A DNA stretch of 64,000 nucleotides from Acheta domesticus (taxonomy: Eukaryota; Arthropoda; Insecta; Orthoptera; Gryllidae). Of the stretch, positions 33,664 through 43,990 are shown piece by piece. The stretch lies in assembly GCA_031308135.1 (NCBI GenBank), contig JAHLJT010008756.1, positions 130,632,997-130,696,996 on the forward strand, in the 5' to 3' direction. The notes below the pieces were generated by a model. The model was not told the origin of the DNA, searched no databases, and was given only the letters and a program-made list of their open reading frames with translations. Position 1 is the first letter of the stretch, and every line of letters begins with the position of its first letter. Made by a program: the position numbers and the translations under genes.

Positions 33664-34556
33664 CGAAAACTTGGTTTGGAACATTCTCTTTTCTGACATT
33701 AAAATTCCTCGTACTTAAGTAAAACTAGCAATAAAAGATGGCCTTGTTTAACATCTCTCGAGGCAAAAGAACCCACATTAACATATTGTTTTCCTATCTA
33801 ATGAAACGACACTCAGTTCTATTCACAAAAAGTGTGGATATTGGTAAAAAACATGTTCAAAGCGAGCACTACATGCTCTAACACAACAAAGACACAAAAT
33901 TAAGAGAAAAACTTGCATCAACATGTCGACACAGGTTGCGTTAGCGCTACAGTTTTCCATGCATTCCAGAGATTAAATAAAAAGGTAAAAAAAAAGGCCG
34001 ACTCGGCCAAGCGGTAAATTAACTCTCAACAATGTAACCCCGTTTTTTTCGATAACCACGGACGTGGGCTTTTTGCCGGCAACGGCAAAAACGATTTTAT
34101 TGCAGATATGTTAATTAGAGAAGTCCAATATTTCGGCCTACCCTCACAAAAAAAAAAAGCACACGAAAATTTACGAAATCTGGATATTAGCGCTCACTTA
34201 AAAACGGGACATGATTTATTCATGGCTTCCCGGGCGCGCGTCGGTGCCAGAAGCTGCTTGGCGTGGCGACGCGTCCCACAGATTATTCGCAGCGCCGATG
34301 CGCCGCGTGTCAGCCATATTTGATTAATGACGTCACGCGCGTAATGCCCGCGGCCGCTGGCGGAGCCGGACGCGCGATTAGGCCCAGGCGAGTTTTGCTT
34401 CACGCTCGGTGGGCGGCGGGCGAGCGGTGATGGGTGATTTGCGATGGGCTGCGATATTGCGCACGGAGGACGGAGGGCGGCGGGTGGGAAACGGGGGAGT
34501 GGTGAATGACAACGAAGGCTGACGGACGGAGGGGAATGAGAACTGGTGATGGGGAA
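33664..34556 (+). repeat. ~0.9-kb direct repeat, copy 2 (right of gap)
   Basis: Second copy of 31570-32457 at a distance of ~2.09 kb. It is either a real tandem duplication or two haplotypes placed in series around an unresolved minisatellite. Confidence 0.95.
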
Positions 34557-34579
34557 TGAGAACGAAGGACGACGGAATG

Positions 34580-35165
34580 ACGGCGATGGATGACGGTCTG
34601 GAACAGAGCAGAGAGGACTGAGGGCGGAGGGTGGAGGACGGTGGGGGTGGACGACGGTCAACGGCGGTGGATGACAGTGGACGAGAGGACGACAATGGAG
34701 CAGGTGGATGATGGTGGACAATGGAGGACGGCGGAAATGTTGGACGGAGGAAAAGGTCGACGGAGAAAAAGGTCGACGGGAAGGACGGTGGACAGTGGTG
34801 GACGATTGAGGACGGCGGACGATTGAAGACGGCAGACGATGGAGGACGGCGGACGATGGAGGACGGCGGACGATGGAGGACGGCGGACGATGGAGGACGG
34901 CGGACGATGGAGGACGGCGGACGATGGAGGACGGCGGACGATGGAGGACGGCGGACGATGGAGGACGGCGGACGATGGAGGACGGCGGACGATGGAGGAC
35001 GGCGGACGATGGAGGACGGCGGACGATGGAGGACGGCGGACGATGGAGGACGGCGGACGATGGAGGACGGCGGACGATGGAGGACGGCGGACGATGGAGG
35101 ACGGCAGACGATGGAGGACGGCGGACGATGGAGGACGGCGGACGATGGAGGACGGCGGACTATAA
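34580..35165. repeat. 17-bp G-rich minisatellite, unit ACGATGGAGGACGGCGG
   Basis: Degenerate from about 34560, then ~21 near-perfect 17-bp units from 34803 to 35160. Because 17 is not a multiple of three, all frames stay open and give repeated Met-Glu-Asp-Gly-Gly-Arg-type or, on the minus strand, Ser/Pro-rich artefact ORFs. Confidence 0.97.
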
Positions 35166-35430
35166 ATAACGGTGGACGATGGAGGGTGATGAAAGGTGGA
35201 GGACGGTGGGCGATGGAGCGTGCCGGGGGCCGTGAGCGTTGGCCGCGCCGCGCCGGACAGTGCCGTGGGCGCAACTGGAGGCGGCGGCAGGTGGCGGTGA
35301 GGGGCGGAGCTGTGCGTGCGTGGGCGGGCGCACGCCGGATGACGCGGCGCGAGCCGTGCGCCTGCTTGCCCGCGGCCGGCGTCGTGACGTTCTCGCGCCA
35401 AACACGCGTGCGATGAAGGGCTGCAGCGGC
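35166..35430. other. CpG-rich island
   Basis: High CpG unique sequence after the minisatellite. No gene was recognised in it or in the mixed sequence to 35920. Confidence 0.5.
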
Positions 35431-35924
35431 GGCTTACACAGAGTGTACACGACTCTTCCACTCTTTCAGGATTTGCCAGCACGTGCTCTCCACGTTCAAG
35501 GGGAGATGCTCACAGTAGCCTTCAACGCCGCTGTGCTTAAGTGACAGCAACTTGTTTGCGACGAGACAAAATGAATTGCGACGCACACTATGTCTCAAAA
35601 ATGCCCTGTTTCAATAGCAAAGATTTTGACAGGAAAATGTGGGTAGAGTCTATTGTTTACAAAACGCCTGATTCTCAGGAAATGTGGGTAGGTATTAAGT
35701 AATGATTTTGCTATCCGTTCTGATATCATTGAAAACACATTTTTTGGAGTTTGTAATTGTTCGGGAAGAGAATAGGACAAAGAAGAGGAAGAATATATCG
35801 TGTTGCGTGGTACGTTTGAGTACTTCTCCAACTTTCGCCTGGTATTGAATAAGGAAACGACAGAGAAATGTCGGTCAGAGCCGCTGTACGTTAGAATACT
35901 CCTCCATATACGTCCCGTGTAGCT

Positions 35925-36345
35925 ACAGTACCGGCAGCGTAAGAGCGACTCTCACACTCTCTCAGTCTGAATCAGTGGAAAACTACTGATTGATAAGGAC
36001 TATTCACTGATCGTGTCAGTTATAACTCTGCCACTGACATTCAGTGAATTCAACTGAACAAATCAGTGAAAATCGGGTCCACTTTTTGAATCAGTAAAAC
36101 GTCGCTGTTTCAATCAATGAGTGACAACAGCAGCACGTGAACGACTGGACGATCGGTGAGCGATGGTGGCGCGGCACTTTTACCACTGACAACCAGCGAA
36201 ATGCTGGCGCTCATTATGAAAAGGTTCGCATATTCGCTGATTGTCAGCGAAACCACACATTTCGACTGAAGATATCAGTGGCTTCGGCTTTCACTCATTG
36301 AAGCAACAATTTCACCGATTCAGATTCAGAGAGCAGTTCTCTCGC
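35925..36345. mobile_element. palindromic element rich in ATCAGTG motifs
   Basis: Left segment (TACCGGCAGCGTAAGAGCG...CTCTCTCAGTCTGAATCAGTG) is matched, complemented, near 36310-36345 (CACCGATTCAGATTCAGAGA). Between them ATCAGTG/CACTGAT and variants occur over ten times in both orientations. The left end CTAC.TACCGGCAGCGTA recurs at 52127. Confidence 0.6.
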
Positions 36346-36349
36346 CATG

Positions 36350-36540
36350 TGCTGTGGTACGTCATGTGACCTGCTCTGGAGCAATCAGCTTGCGAGGATT
36401 TGTTTACGTTCTAACAGCCACGGTTCAGCGTTGCCGCTCATTTGACTCGCACGAAGTCGTAGGGAGGGGAAGCGATAAGTTTCGGCTGTAACGAGGGTTA
36501 TGAACATGATGTCAAGACCTGTCATCGCCTGACGGTCTTA
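36350..36540 (+). repeat. repeat R2, copy 1
   Basis: Shares with the minus strand of 52670-52815 the blocks TGGTACGT, TCAGCTTGCGAGGATTTG, TTCGGCT and GTTATGAACAT. It adjoins the ATCAGTG palindrome, and both parts recur together near 52.1-52.8 kb, so they are probably one element. Confidence 0.65.
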
Positions 36541-36639
36541 AATGTTTTGAGATTTACTTTATGTGTTGTAGGTGGTGCCATATGCGCATAGAGAATAGTG
36601 AGTTTCTGCGCGCCATAGCGGTAGCACGCCATGGGCGTA

Positions 36640-37775
36640 GGCGTATTTTTTTAATAATTTCAAATTAAATTATTTTAGTCCCTGCATTTCGATAAAAAAG
36701 AAATATTGTACTGAATAACAATAAACAACAAAATCAAAATTACAAAAGGTATGTCATAAGTCATAAATATCATTATTTAATAAAAAAGAATGATATTAAT
36801 TATATTATTGTCAATTAAGTACTATGGATTGTACTCTAAGGTTGTTACATTTATTTTACAAGACCATGAAAATGAAGGCCAATGTCCTTCGAAACGTTAG
36901 TCAGATAATATTGTTCAGATCGTTTAATAAAAGCTGTTCTATGTGTGTCTGCCTAAAAAGTTAATGAACCTTCAAAGAAGTTAAAATCACTTTAAAAAGG
37001 GCAGTCTTCAAATAATTTAATTTGGAATTATTCTGTGCAAAGAATATTAACATGGATGTTGTGATTTTGAACATCAATATTTCCTTGTCAATGTCGCACC
37101 ACTAGTCTGAAAAAAATTGTGCATTGTTCTTCTGGCGTCCACCAGGGCCGCGCCACGCACCCCCTATCTCCTCTTTCCCCGACGCCAATGAAGCTGTGCT
37201 GACCTCTGGTGAAATTGCGCGACGTCTCGCCAAAGAGTTGTGTGTAACGAAAGGCTTCCATGGACGTCTCCCCCTCACCCAGCAAACACCGTACGCGGGG
37301 AGATGGGAAACTTAATCCATACTTTATTAGCTCCGGAATATGTTTTAAGCGAGTAATGACTTTTAATTTCGGCGCGAGATTTTACGATCTCGGCCTCCCC
37401 CTCTCAATTATTTTTTTTCTGCGCCAGGAGGGAACTGGGAAGGCGGCCCGAAGATGTGGGTGGCGAGAGTTGTCTTCACGGGGCCAAGTTACGACCGCGC
37501 TGGAATTCATAAACGTGTTTGTGGCGGACGGGTCATTGTGGTCGAAGAAAGGAGACAAGGATGATTTAGGGCGAGGGAACACGGTATAATAATAAAAGTC
37601 ACTCTGAAAAGAGGAAAGGTTGTTTGCTTTGTTCAGATCTGGAATTTTACTAAATAACAAAACCAGGTTTTTATGTGGGGGTTAGATAAAAGTCAAGGTA
37701 GTTGAATGATATTTCAATTGACTGACGTGAAGTGCCTTTTTTATATTGGAGAATGTAGCTAAAGGTTTTGACTAA
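36640..37775. other. unassigned AT-rich DNA
   Basis: Apart from the hammerhead-like motif, nothing is recognised. A GC-richer part at 37130-37600 has short frames without domains. Confidence 0.5.
36861..36902 (+). ncRNA. degenerate hammerhead-like motif
   Basis: Stem II (GAAGG / CCTTC), core GAAA, palindromic ACGT and TAGTC partner of GAC are intact, but the CTGATGA core is disrupted (CATGAAAATGA). Probably an inactive relative of the 23756 motif. Confidence 0.4.
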
Positions 37776-37779
37776 TTAA

Positions 37780-38370
37780 CCCTCAGCTGGCGTGGTGAAA
37801 ATTCTAGGACATAAGTGGAGTTGTGGGGTCGAAAATGATACCACCTAATACCGATGAAACTAAACACTTTATTAGTTGTATATGTTTTGAAGTTATATGA
37901 ATAACGAATAATGTGGATAATAATGAAGCAATGAGCCAGAAATTGTAGGAAAATATTTAATAAAAATTCTAAAAAATATTAAAAGAAAAATTGCTGCTGA
38001 GAATAATATATTGAGTTATTTAATAATGGAATGAATAATACTCAATGATAACAGTAATACTGTGCAAATTGATACATCACATAAGAATAATTATATATTA
38101 GTTAACAATTTGATCATTTTGGTAATTATAATTAATTTAATTTAAAAGTTTCTAGTCATTATATTCTTTGTACATAACGCATCGACATGTCTGGCAAACA
38201 AATTTATGGCAAAAAAAAATACTCCCAGTTCGTAACGTAGTGTGTGAGTCAACGACGACAAAAGTGAAAGCTGTACAGAAGGGATCAAAGAAGAAAGGGT
38301 TTTCAATGAAACGCCAGGGGTGTACTGTTTTGACTGGTATCGGAAATGACCCCAGAACTCCACTTAAGGG
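37780..38370. mobile_element. piggyBac-type non-autonomous element, 591 bp, TTAA duplication
   Basis: TTAA at 37776-37779 is followed by CCCTCAGCTGG; the other end reads CCACTTAAGGG followed by TTAA at 38371-38374. Subterminal inverted blocks are GTGGAGTTGTGGGGTCGAAA / complement of GACCCCAGAACTCCAC, and GATACCACCTAATACCGAT with its relative ACTGGTATCGG. CCC/GGG ends with TTAA are diagnostic for piggyBac. The interior is AT-rich with no transposase frame. Confidence 0.85.
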
Positions 38371-38379
38371 TTAATGAGC

Positions 38380-39415
38380 ATTCTGTAATAATCGAACTGT
38401 TTCATTGACAATGCATTAAGTTTCCTAACGTTTTCTAGATTGGTAAGTCTAAATGCTGCTTGCAGGCTAAAACTAATTCGAGGGAAAAATCAGTGTATCC
38501 AACGTTTATTTCGCTTCTAAATACACTGTTTCAAGTGGCAGAGCAATGCGACCATTTGAGTGTAAGAGATGGACAGCCAGGCGTTGAATCGATGGCGTGG
38601 AACGTGCTGTGAATGAATGTTCAATCAATCAGTGTTATTCTGTCAACGTTCATATTTCCATTTATCATCTTTATTTAAGACCACTTAGCTGAATCTGTAA
38701 TTTTAGCCTGTCTAATGAAAAGTCCTCGGTGAACTGACAAAATTCAATTTTATACTCTTTTTTTTTGAATGGTTATCGTTGTTAATTATAGAGAGTGTGA
38801 ATCGACTGTTCTTTTTTCGTCCACTTAGATTTCTGAGAACATGTATTGTGTATACCATCGAGATTCTGGTAAATCATTTTTTTAATCTATGGGTTAAAGT
38901 GAATTAAAATGAAGATTATATTGTCTTAGGGATTCCAGACAAAAATGCTGAAATTGGTGTTAGATTTAAAAAGTGAGTAGTCCTTTCCTGTTTTTTATTT
39001 CATTATTTCCAATTGAGCTTTCCTGAAATTTTGCGATTAGTATCATCCTCAACATATAAAGTAGTATGTTATTGAATAGTTTTTAGACCGGCAGAAACTC
39101 AATACAAAAATCAGTCGCCAAATGTTTCTTCAAAACGATAAAATATTGTATAATATTGTGCAAGCAGCCTACTTTACTGTTTTGTAAGTACCAGAGGGTT
39201 ATCAGACCCCGTGGTGGGCTCCTCGCTTTCCTCCATGTTCTCACCCGTCGTCTGCTGCGCAAAGAACTCTGTCTGGAAACGCCAGAACACAATCCCCTCT
39301 GAGAACGTTTGCCCATTTACCTGGATGGGACTGCTTCGCCCGCCTGAAGGTTACTCCTTTCCAGATTGATATCGGAGTCAAACGCTACTCATATGCGCTT
39401 CACAACTCTTAATGT
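38380..39415. other. unassigned DNA
   Basis: AT-rich, no recognised elements. Confidence 0.5.
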
Positions 39416-39420
39416 TGCCA

Positions 39421-39620
39421 ATCCCCGGTGGCCGAGATCGCTAAGCCAGTAGTGTCGTAGCGATTTCGGGACGAGGGGTCGCGGGTTCGAGTCCCGCCTC
39501 GGGCATGGTTGAATTTGTGTTTGTCCTTTCATCACCATATCATATCATCTTCGCAGTTACCATAACGTTAAACTCAATAGTTTTCGCTAATGACCTAGAT
39601 GTTGATGCGACCTTAAATTA
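39421..39620 (+). mobile_element. SINE-B copy 1 (tRNA-derived)
   Basis: The head has A box-like TGGCCGAGATCGCTAAG and a perfect B box GGTTCGAGTCCC with a GCGGG/CCCGC stem (39480-39497). The acceptor halves do not pair well, so it is not a functional tRNA. The tail has ACCATAACGTTAAACTCAAT and GTTGATGCGACCTTAAATTA, and is shared with 55553-55675. Confidence 0.8.
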
Positions 39621-40014
39621 AAAGAAAAAGACTCGTTCGTTTTCCTCTGTGTGTGTGCGGGGGGGGAGGGAAATACAGACAGACAGCCAAACCGAGATCC
39701 AACAGGGGGGTCACCAGGGTAGAGATGACCCGAAAGGCAGGGGTCTCAATTCTGTCTGATGAAAGATTCATAAAACACTAAATTTAGTTTTAAAACGTAA
39801 CTATTTCCCTCCAAATTTTCCGTCTTCAGGAAGCGATGTATTACAACGCATGCTTTCGTGTAGTTGCGTAAATGGAAGGTTGAAATGCGAAGCAAAACTG
39901 TTGTTTGGAATGAAATTGTCTTAATATTTATAGTTCTTGAATTCTCGACCACACTATTTATTTTAGGAATGTGTAATAGTTTTTTTGGTCAACAATTAAA
40001 CAATTTTCTAATTC

Positions 40015-40052
40015 GCCAACGTTTCGGAACTTTTTTCTTCCCTTATCAGGGC
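40015..40052 (-). ncRNA. hammerhead-like motif, CTGATGA core mutated
   Basis: Minus strand: stem I GCC, CTGATAA (G-to-A at the penultimate core base), stem II GGGAA..TTCC, GAAA, ACGT, then GGC. The altered guanine is catalytically important in hammerheads, so this copy is probably inactive. Confidence 0.55.
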
Positions 40053-40318
40053 TGTGAGACATATATTCACAACGTTACCACCTCCAAGTTGGATACGTGA
40101 CATACAAGGAAATAACACATACACTGAGATATTAAACATACAATAAAATTACTAATTATAATCAAAATACGCTTGGTTATGAATATATATTATTAAAACC
40201 CACCTTGCTAAGGTTGAATATTCAAGACCATAATACCAATCCTCCAACACACAGCATCCGCAACATCTGCACAAAAATTGCGTTTTTGTTGTTCCCACAT
40301 GCGATGATGTTGAAATTG

Positions 40319-40360
40319 TTCCCTGATGAGGGAACAATAAAGTTCCAAAACGTTGGCGAA
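40319..40360 (+). ncRNA. hammerhead-like motif, GAAA core mutated
   Basis: Plus strand: CTGATGA intact, stem II GGGAAC..GTTCC strong, but the second core reads AAAA in place of GAAA; ACGT and GGCGAA follow. Probably inactive. Confidence 0.55.
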
Positions 40361-40649
40361 CTAGAATTTTCTAAATTGTTGACATAAAATGCATTCCTAG
40401 ACTTAATATTTATATTTTCCGTACCGTATATTCAATCAAATGCTAATATTACTGGTGAGAATGACTCTACTTGTACTTCCCTCTTGACTGTAGGATAACT
40501 GATTCAGGGAGGTTTCTGACGATTCCTAGCCACAATCTCTGAAACGAGTCGCGGATTCCGTGGGCCTTATCTGCTGCATCGGCGGTGACGACTGTGGGCG
40601 GAGCCGCCATTTGCACTGGGGGCTCCTGACGGCGCCTTAAACGTCGCGT

Positions 40650-41425
40650 GCTCCGCATCGGCGCCTCCATCTCTGCGCTCGGCGCTCGCGTGCCCACGGG
40701 CACGCCCCTTTCCCATCCCCTGTTTCTTATCCCACCCGTTCCTCCTCATCCCCGCATCACAGCTCGTTCCGCCCGCAGCTTCATTCAACACCGCCCTCCG
40801 CCCACATTCCCTGCTTCATACTCCGATCCCACCCCGCCATCCCCATCCCTACATCCTCACTCCGCCATTCCCACCCCGCCATCCTCATTCCGCCGTCCCT
40901 GCTCCGCCATCCCCCGTCATCTGTACCTCGCCCTCCCCAGCCCGTAATCCCCAGCCTGTCATTCCCAACCCGTCACACCCACTCCGCCATCCCCAACCCT
41001 CCGTCCCCACCCCGCCATTCCCAGCCCGCGGTCCCCAGCGCACTGTCCCATCCCGCCATCCCTACACTGCCATGCCCACTTCGCCATCCTTATACCGCTA
41101 TTCCCACCTCGCCATTCCCTCCTCACCATCCCCATCTCGCCATGCCCACACCGCCATGCCCACACCGCCATGCCCACACCGCCATGCTTACACCGTCATG
41201 CTTACACCGCCATGCCCACACTACCATCCCCACACCTCCATCCCCACCCCGCCACCTCACATGGCCAACCCCACCCCGCTATCATCATACCGCCATCCAC
41301 ACCCCGCCATCCCCACACTACCATCCCCACCCCGCCATCCTCACACCGCCATCCACACCCGGCCATCCCCACACCGCCATTCCCGCACCGTCATCCTCAT
41401 GCCGCCATCCCCACCCCTTCTTCGT
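40650..41425. repeat. C-rich minisatellite, ~12-bp unit ACCGCCATCCCC
   Basis: Degenerate from 40800, most regular at 41140-41230 (CCATGCCCACACCG steps) and 41230-41415. C-rich on the plus strand. All frames here are artefacts. Confidence 0.92.
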
Positions 41426-41639
41426 CGCTCTCTCCGATGTGTTTAGCATCGTCTCGCTGCCCACATCTCGTTCTGCCCACATCTCGTTCTGCCCCCAGCT
41501 CGCCCACCTCATTCATCAACACCACCCCTCCGACCACGACCCCCCTCTGCTTCATCCTCCGCCTCATCCCTATTCACCTGTTTCGGAGAGCGCATCTTCC
41601 ATTCTCTCAATGCGTCGATTCCCCGAAAGAGATCTGACC

Positions 41640-42600
41640 TGTTCCTCCGCAGAGGTCGATCGCATAGAATTCAGAGAGCACAGTTCGCTCTCATACGACA
41701 GAGTTGAAATACAACAATTAATAGGTGAAAACAAAGCGGCTCGTAGCGCTGAAGTGGCCTAGCTAAGAACTACGCGTGACTCCGGCCTTCGCATGGCGTC
41801 CCGCGTTCTTTAATCTTAAATTAACTGTGAAAGTTAATTGCTCGAAGCGATTTTTGACGTGTAACTTTTTACAAATTACTAGTTCATATTCTATCTGGTT
41901 ACATTTCGTATAATTTATATTTGCTTAAAGAACCTTGATCGTAACAGTACTTTCATGGAAGTCATGTATGGGGAAAAAAAGGAACACTAAACAGGAAAAA
42001 TATCAATAAATAACACATTCATTTTATTATGCATATAATGTATTTCATTCTTATATAAAATAGAATTAACATGATTTTGAGGCAAATACTCTCATCACAA
42101 ACACTTGAAGGCAATCTAACTCACAGCAAATGCCTTGGAGAAGTACCGAAAACGGTCGCATGTGCGACTGCGTGAGGCTCCTAGATGGGTTTCGCACAAT
42201 TAAATTCTCTTTTCATTGTGTTCCTAATACAACGGCACGCTCTGTCGTAAATAATGATTGCTTCGCAGTTTTGCAACGATATGGTAAACGCAGGACCAGA
42301 AATCAATCTACAAAGTATGTTCTACAGTGGCACTCCGCATCTCTTTGCTTCGGAGGCACACTGTTCATCCACCTCAGTTGGATTGAATGAATACAGTAAA
42401 CGAAATTTGTCAAATGAAAAATAGCATGTATAACGTGTTTTCAGAAGGACCACAAGTCGATCCTAGCATGACAACATTATTAATTTTCTACATAATTGTC
42501 GTCATTTTTTTGGACACCTTTTCACTTGTAAGGTGCAGGGTGATGACAATTTATATAGATATCATAACGGGCAATATCTCGGACCTAAGATCCTGTTCAA
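41640..42600. other. unassigned DNA
   Basis: AT-rich. Two short plus-strand frames at 42130 and 42387 (86 and 77 codons) have no recognisable domain. Confidence 0.45.
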
Positions 42601-42607
42601 AAAATTG

Positions 42608-42675
42608 GTCGTCTGGGTAGCGTAGTGGTCAAAGCAACTGATTGTAGACCGGTTTCGAATTCTGGTCGGGGTGAC
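42608..42675 (+). mobile_element. tRNA-like SINE head
   Basis: TAGCGTAGTGG fits the pol III A box and GGTTTCGAATTCTGG the B box, about 35 bases apart. The downstream sequence is AT-rich and no second copy was found in the window. Confidence 0.6.
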
Positions 42676-42959
42676 AATTCATTGGTCAAATTTATTGTAT
42701 TCACTTTTAGGAAACAAAGTATTATTTAATTATTATATAATTATTATATTTGCGACGAAACAAGTATATTTGTGAAAAGGTGATAAACGTTATTCTTTGA
42801 ACGAAATGTAGTTAGTGGAGAATTCCATTGGCTACTCCCCTTGGCTTCCGCCTTGCGCACTGCGCCACCTATGTATTTCCATTACGGCGTCGCTGCAGGG
42901 GGTGAATCGCGGGCGTTAACTGGCTGGCACGCGGGGCACTACCCGCGGCCCCTCCCGCT

Positions 42960-43560
42960 GTGCTCACCCCGTCCTCACCCCGCTCCCTTTGCACCCGCCC
43001 ACCCTACTCCCTCATCATACTCTCCTTGCACTCTGCCCGCTCTCTTCCCGCTCTCTCCCCGCCCTGTTCCCACCCTTTCCCCACCCTCTCCCCGCTCTCC
43101 CCGCCCTTTTCCCACCCTCTTCCCAACCTCAACTCGCCCTCTTCCCACCCTCTTCCCGTCCTCTTTCCACCCTCTCCCCGCACTCTCCCTGCCCTCTTCA
43201 CAGACTCTTCCCAAACTCACTTCACCCACTTCCCGCCCATTTCCCGCCCATTTCCCGCCCACTTCCCGCCCACTTCCCGCCCACTTCCCGCCCACTTCCC
43301 GCCCACTTCCCGCCCACTTCCCGCCCACTTCCGCCCTCTGCCCGCCTTCTGCCTGTCCTCTGCCCGCCCTCTGCCCCTTCCACTACCCACCCTCTGCCCA
43401 CCCTCTGCCCACCCTCTGCCCACCCTCTGCCCACCTTCTGCCCACCTTCTGCCCGCCCTCTGCCCATCCACTGCCCGAACGCTCCCAGTGTTCTTCCCGC
43501 CCTGTCTCCACCCTTTCCCCGTTCTGCCTCCCGCGCCCTCCAGCCTCACAGCAGAAGCGG
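42960..43560. repeat. C-rich 11-bp minisatellites
   Basis: TTCCCGCCCAC units are near-perfect at 43225-43330; CTGCCCACCCT-type units follow at 43380-43470; the part before is a degenerate version (CTCTTCCCACC). C-rich on plus strand. Confidence 0.95.
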
Positions 43561-43990
43561 GCATGGGCGTGGGCGTGGGCGGGGCTGTTCGCGACCGCTG
43601 CGCCCGAGAGAGCGGTCGCCTGTTCGGAATATGACGCAATATCCCGCGGAGAAATATGAACTGAAAAAAACATGGCCGCACGCACAAGGCGCCATTAGAG
43701 GGAGAGTGGATACGATTTAATACCGCCCTTGGAGCGCCGCCAGCGCCCCCGCCCCCGCCCGGGGCGATATCAATCGCGGATATACGGCCGCGGGAATATA
43801 AGGAGTCTGGAAGGAAGGAAACGGGAGGTCGTTTACATTAAACCGCACTAAACCGGACGGCGATTTATAGGACGGTCTACCTTCGCGGGCGGCGGCGGGG
43901 GCGGGGCCCGGGGGGGGGGGCCGGGCGACGCGACGCAGCCTCCGTCACCAGAGGGCGGGAGCGATCGCTAGGCAGAAGAGGCTGGGGCGG
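43561..43990. other. CpG-rich island
   Basis: GC-rich unique DNA with a G-rich run at 43900-43925. No gene supported. Confidence 0.5.

Larger units (their letters stand above)
39988..40383. mobile_element. 396-bp element with ~65-bp inverted arms, each holding a hammerhead-like motif
   Basis: Left arm GTCAACAATTAAACAATTTT followed by CTAATTCGCCAACGTTTCGG; right arm CCAAAACGTTGGCGAACTAG then AATTTTCTAAATTGTTGAC. The interior (40060-40310) is unrelated and AT-rich. Confidence 0.75.

Noticed and set aside
34378..35482. Long ORFs on both strands through the 17-bp repeat
   Set aside because: All frames stay open because of the repeat; no domain and no start context.
39421..39505. Possible functional tRNA with long variable arm
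   Set aside because: B box and T stem are perfect, but the acceptor stem does not pair and a SINE tail follows that recurs at 55.6 kb.
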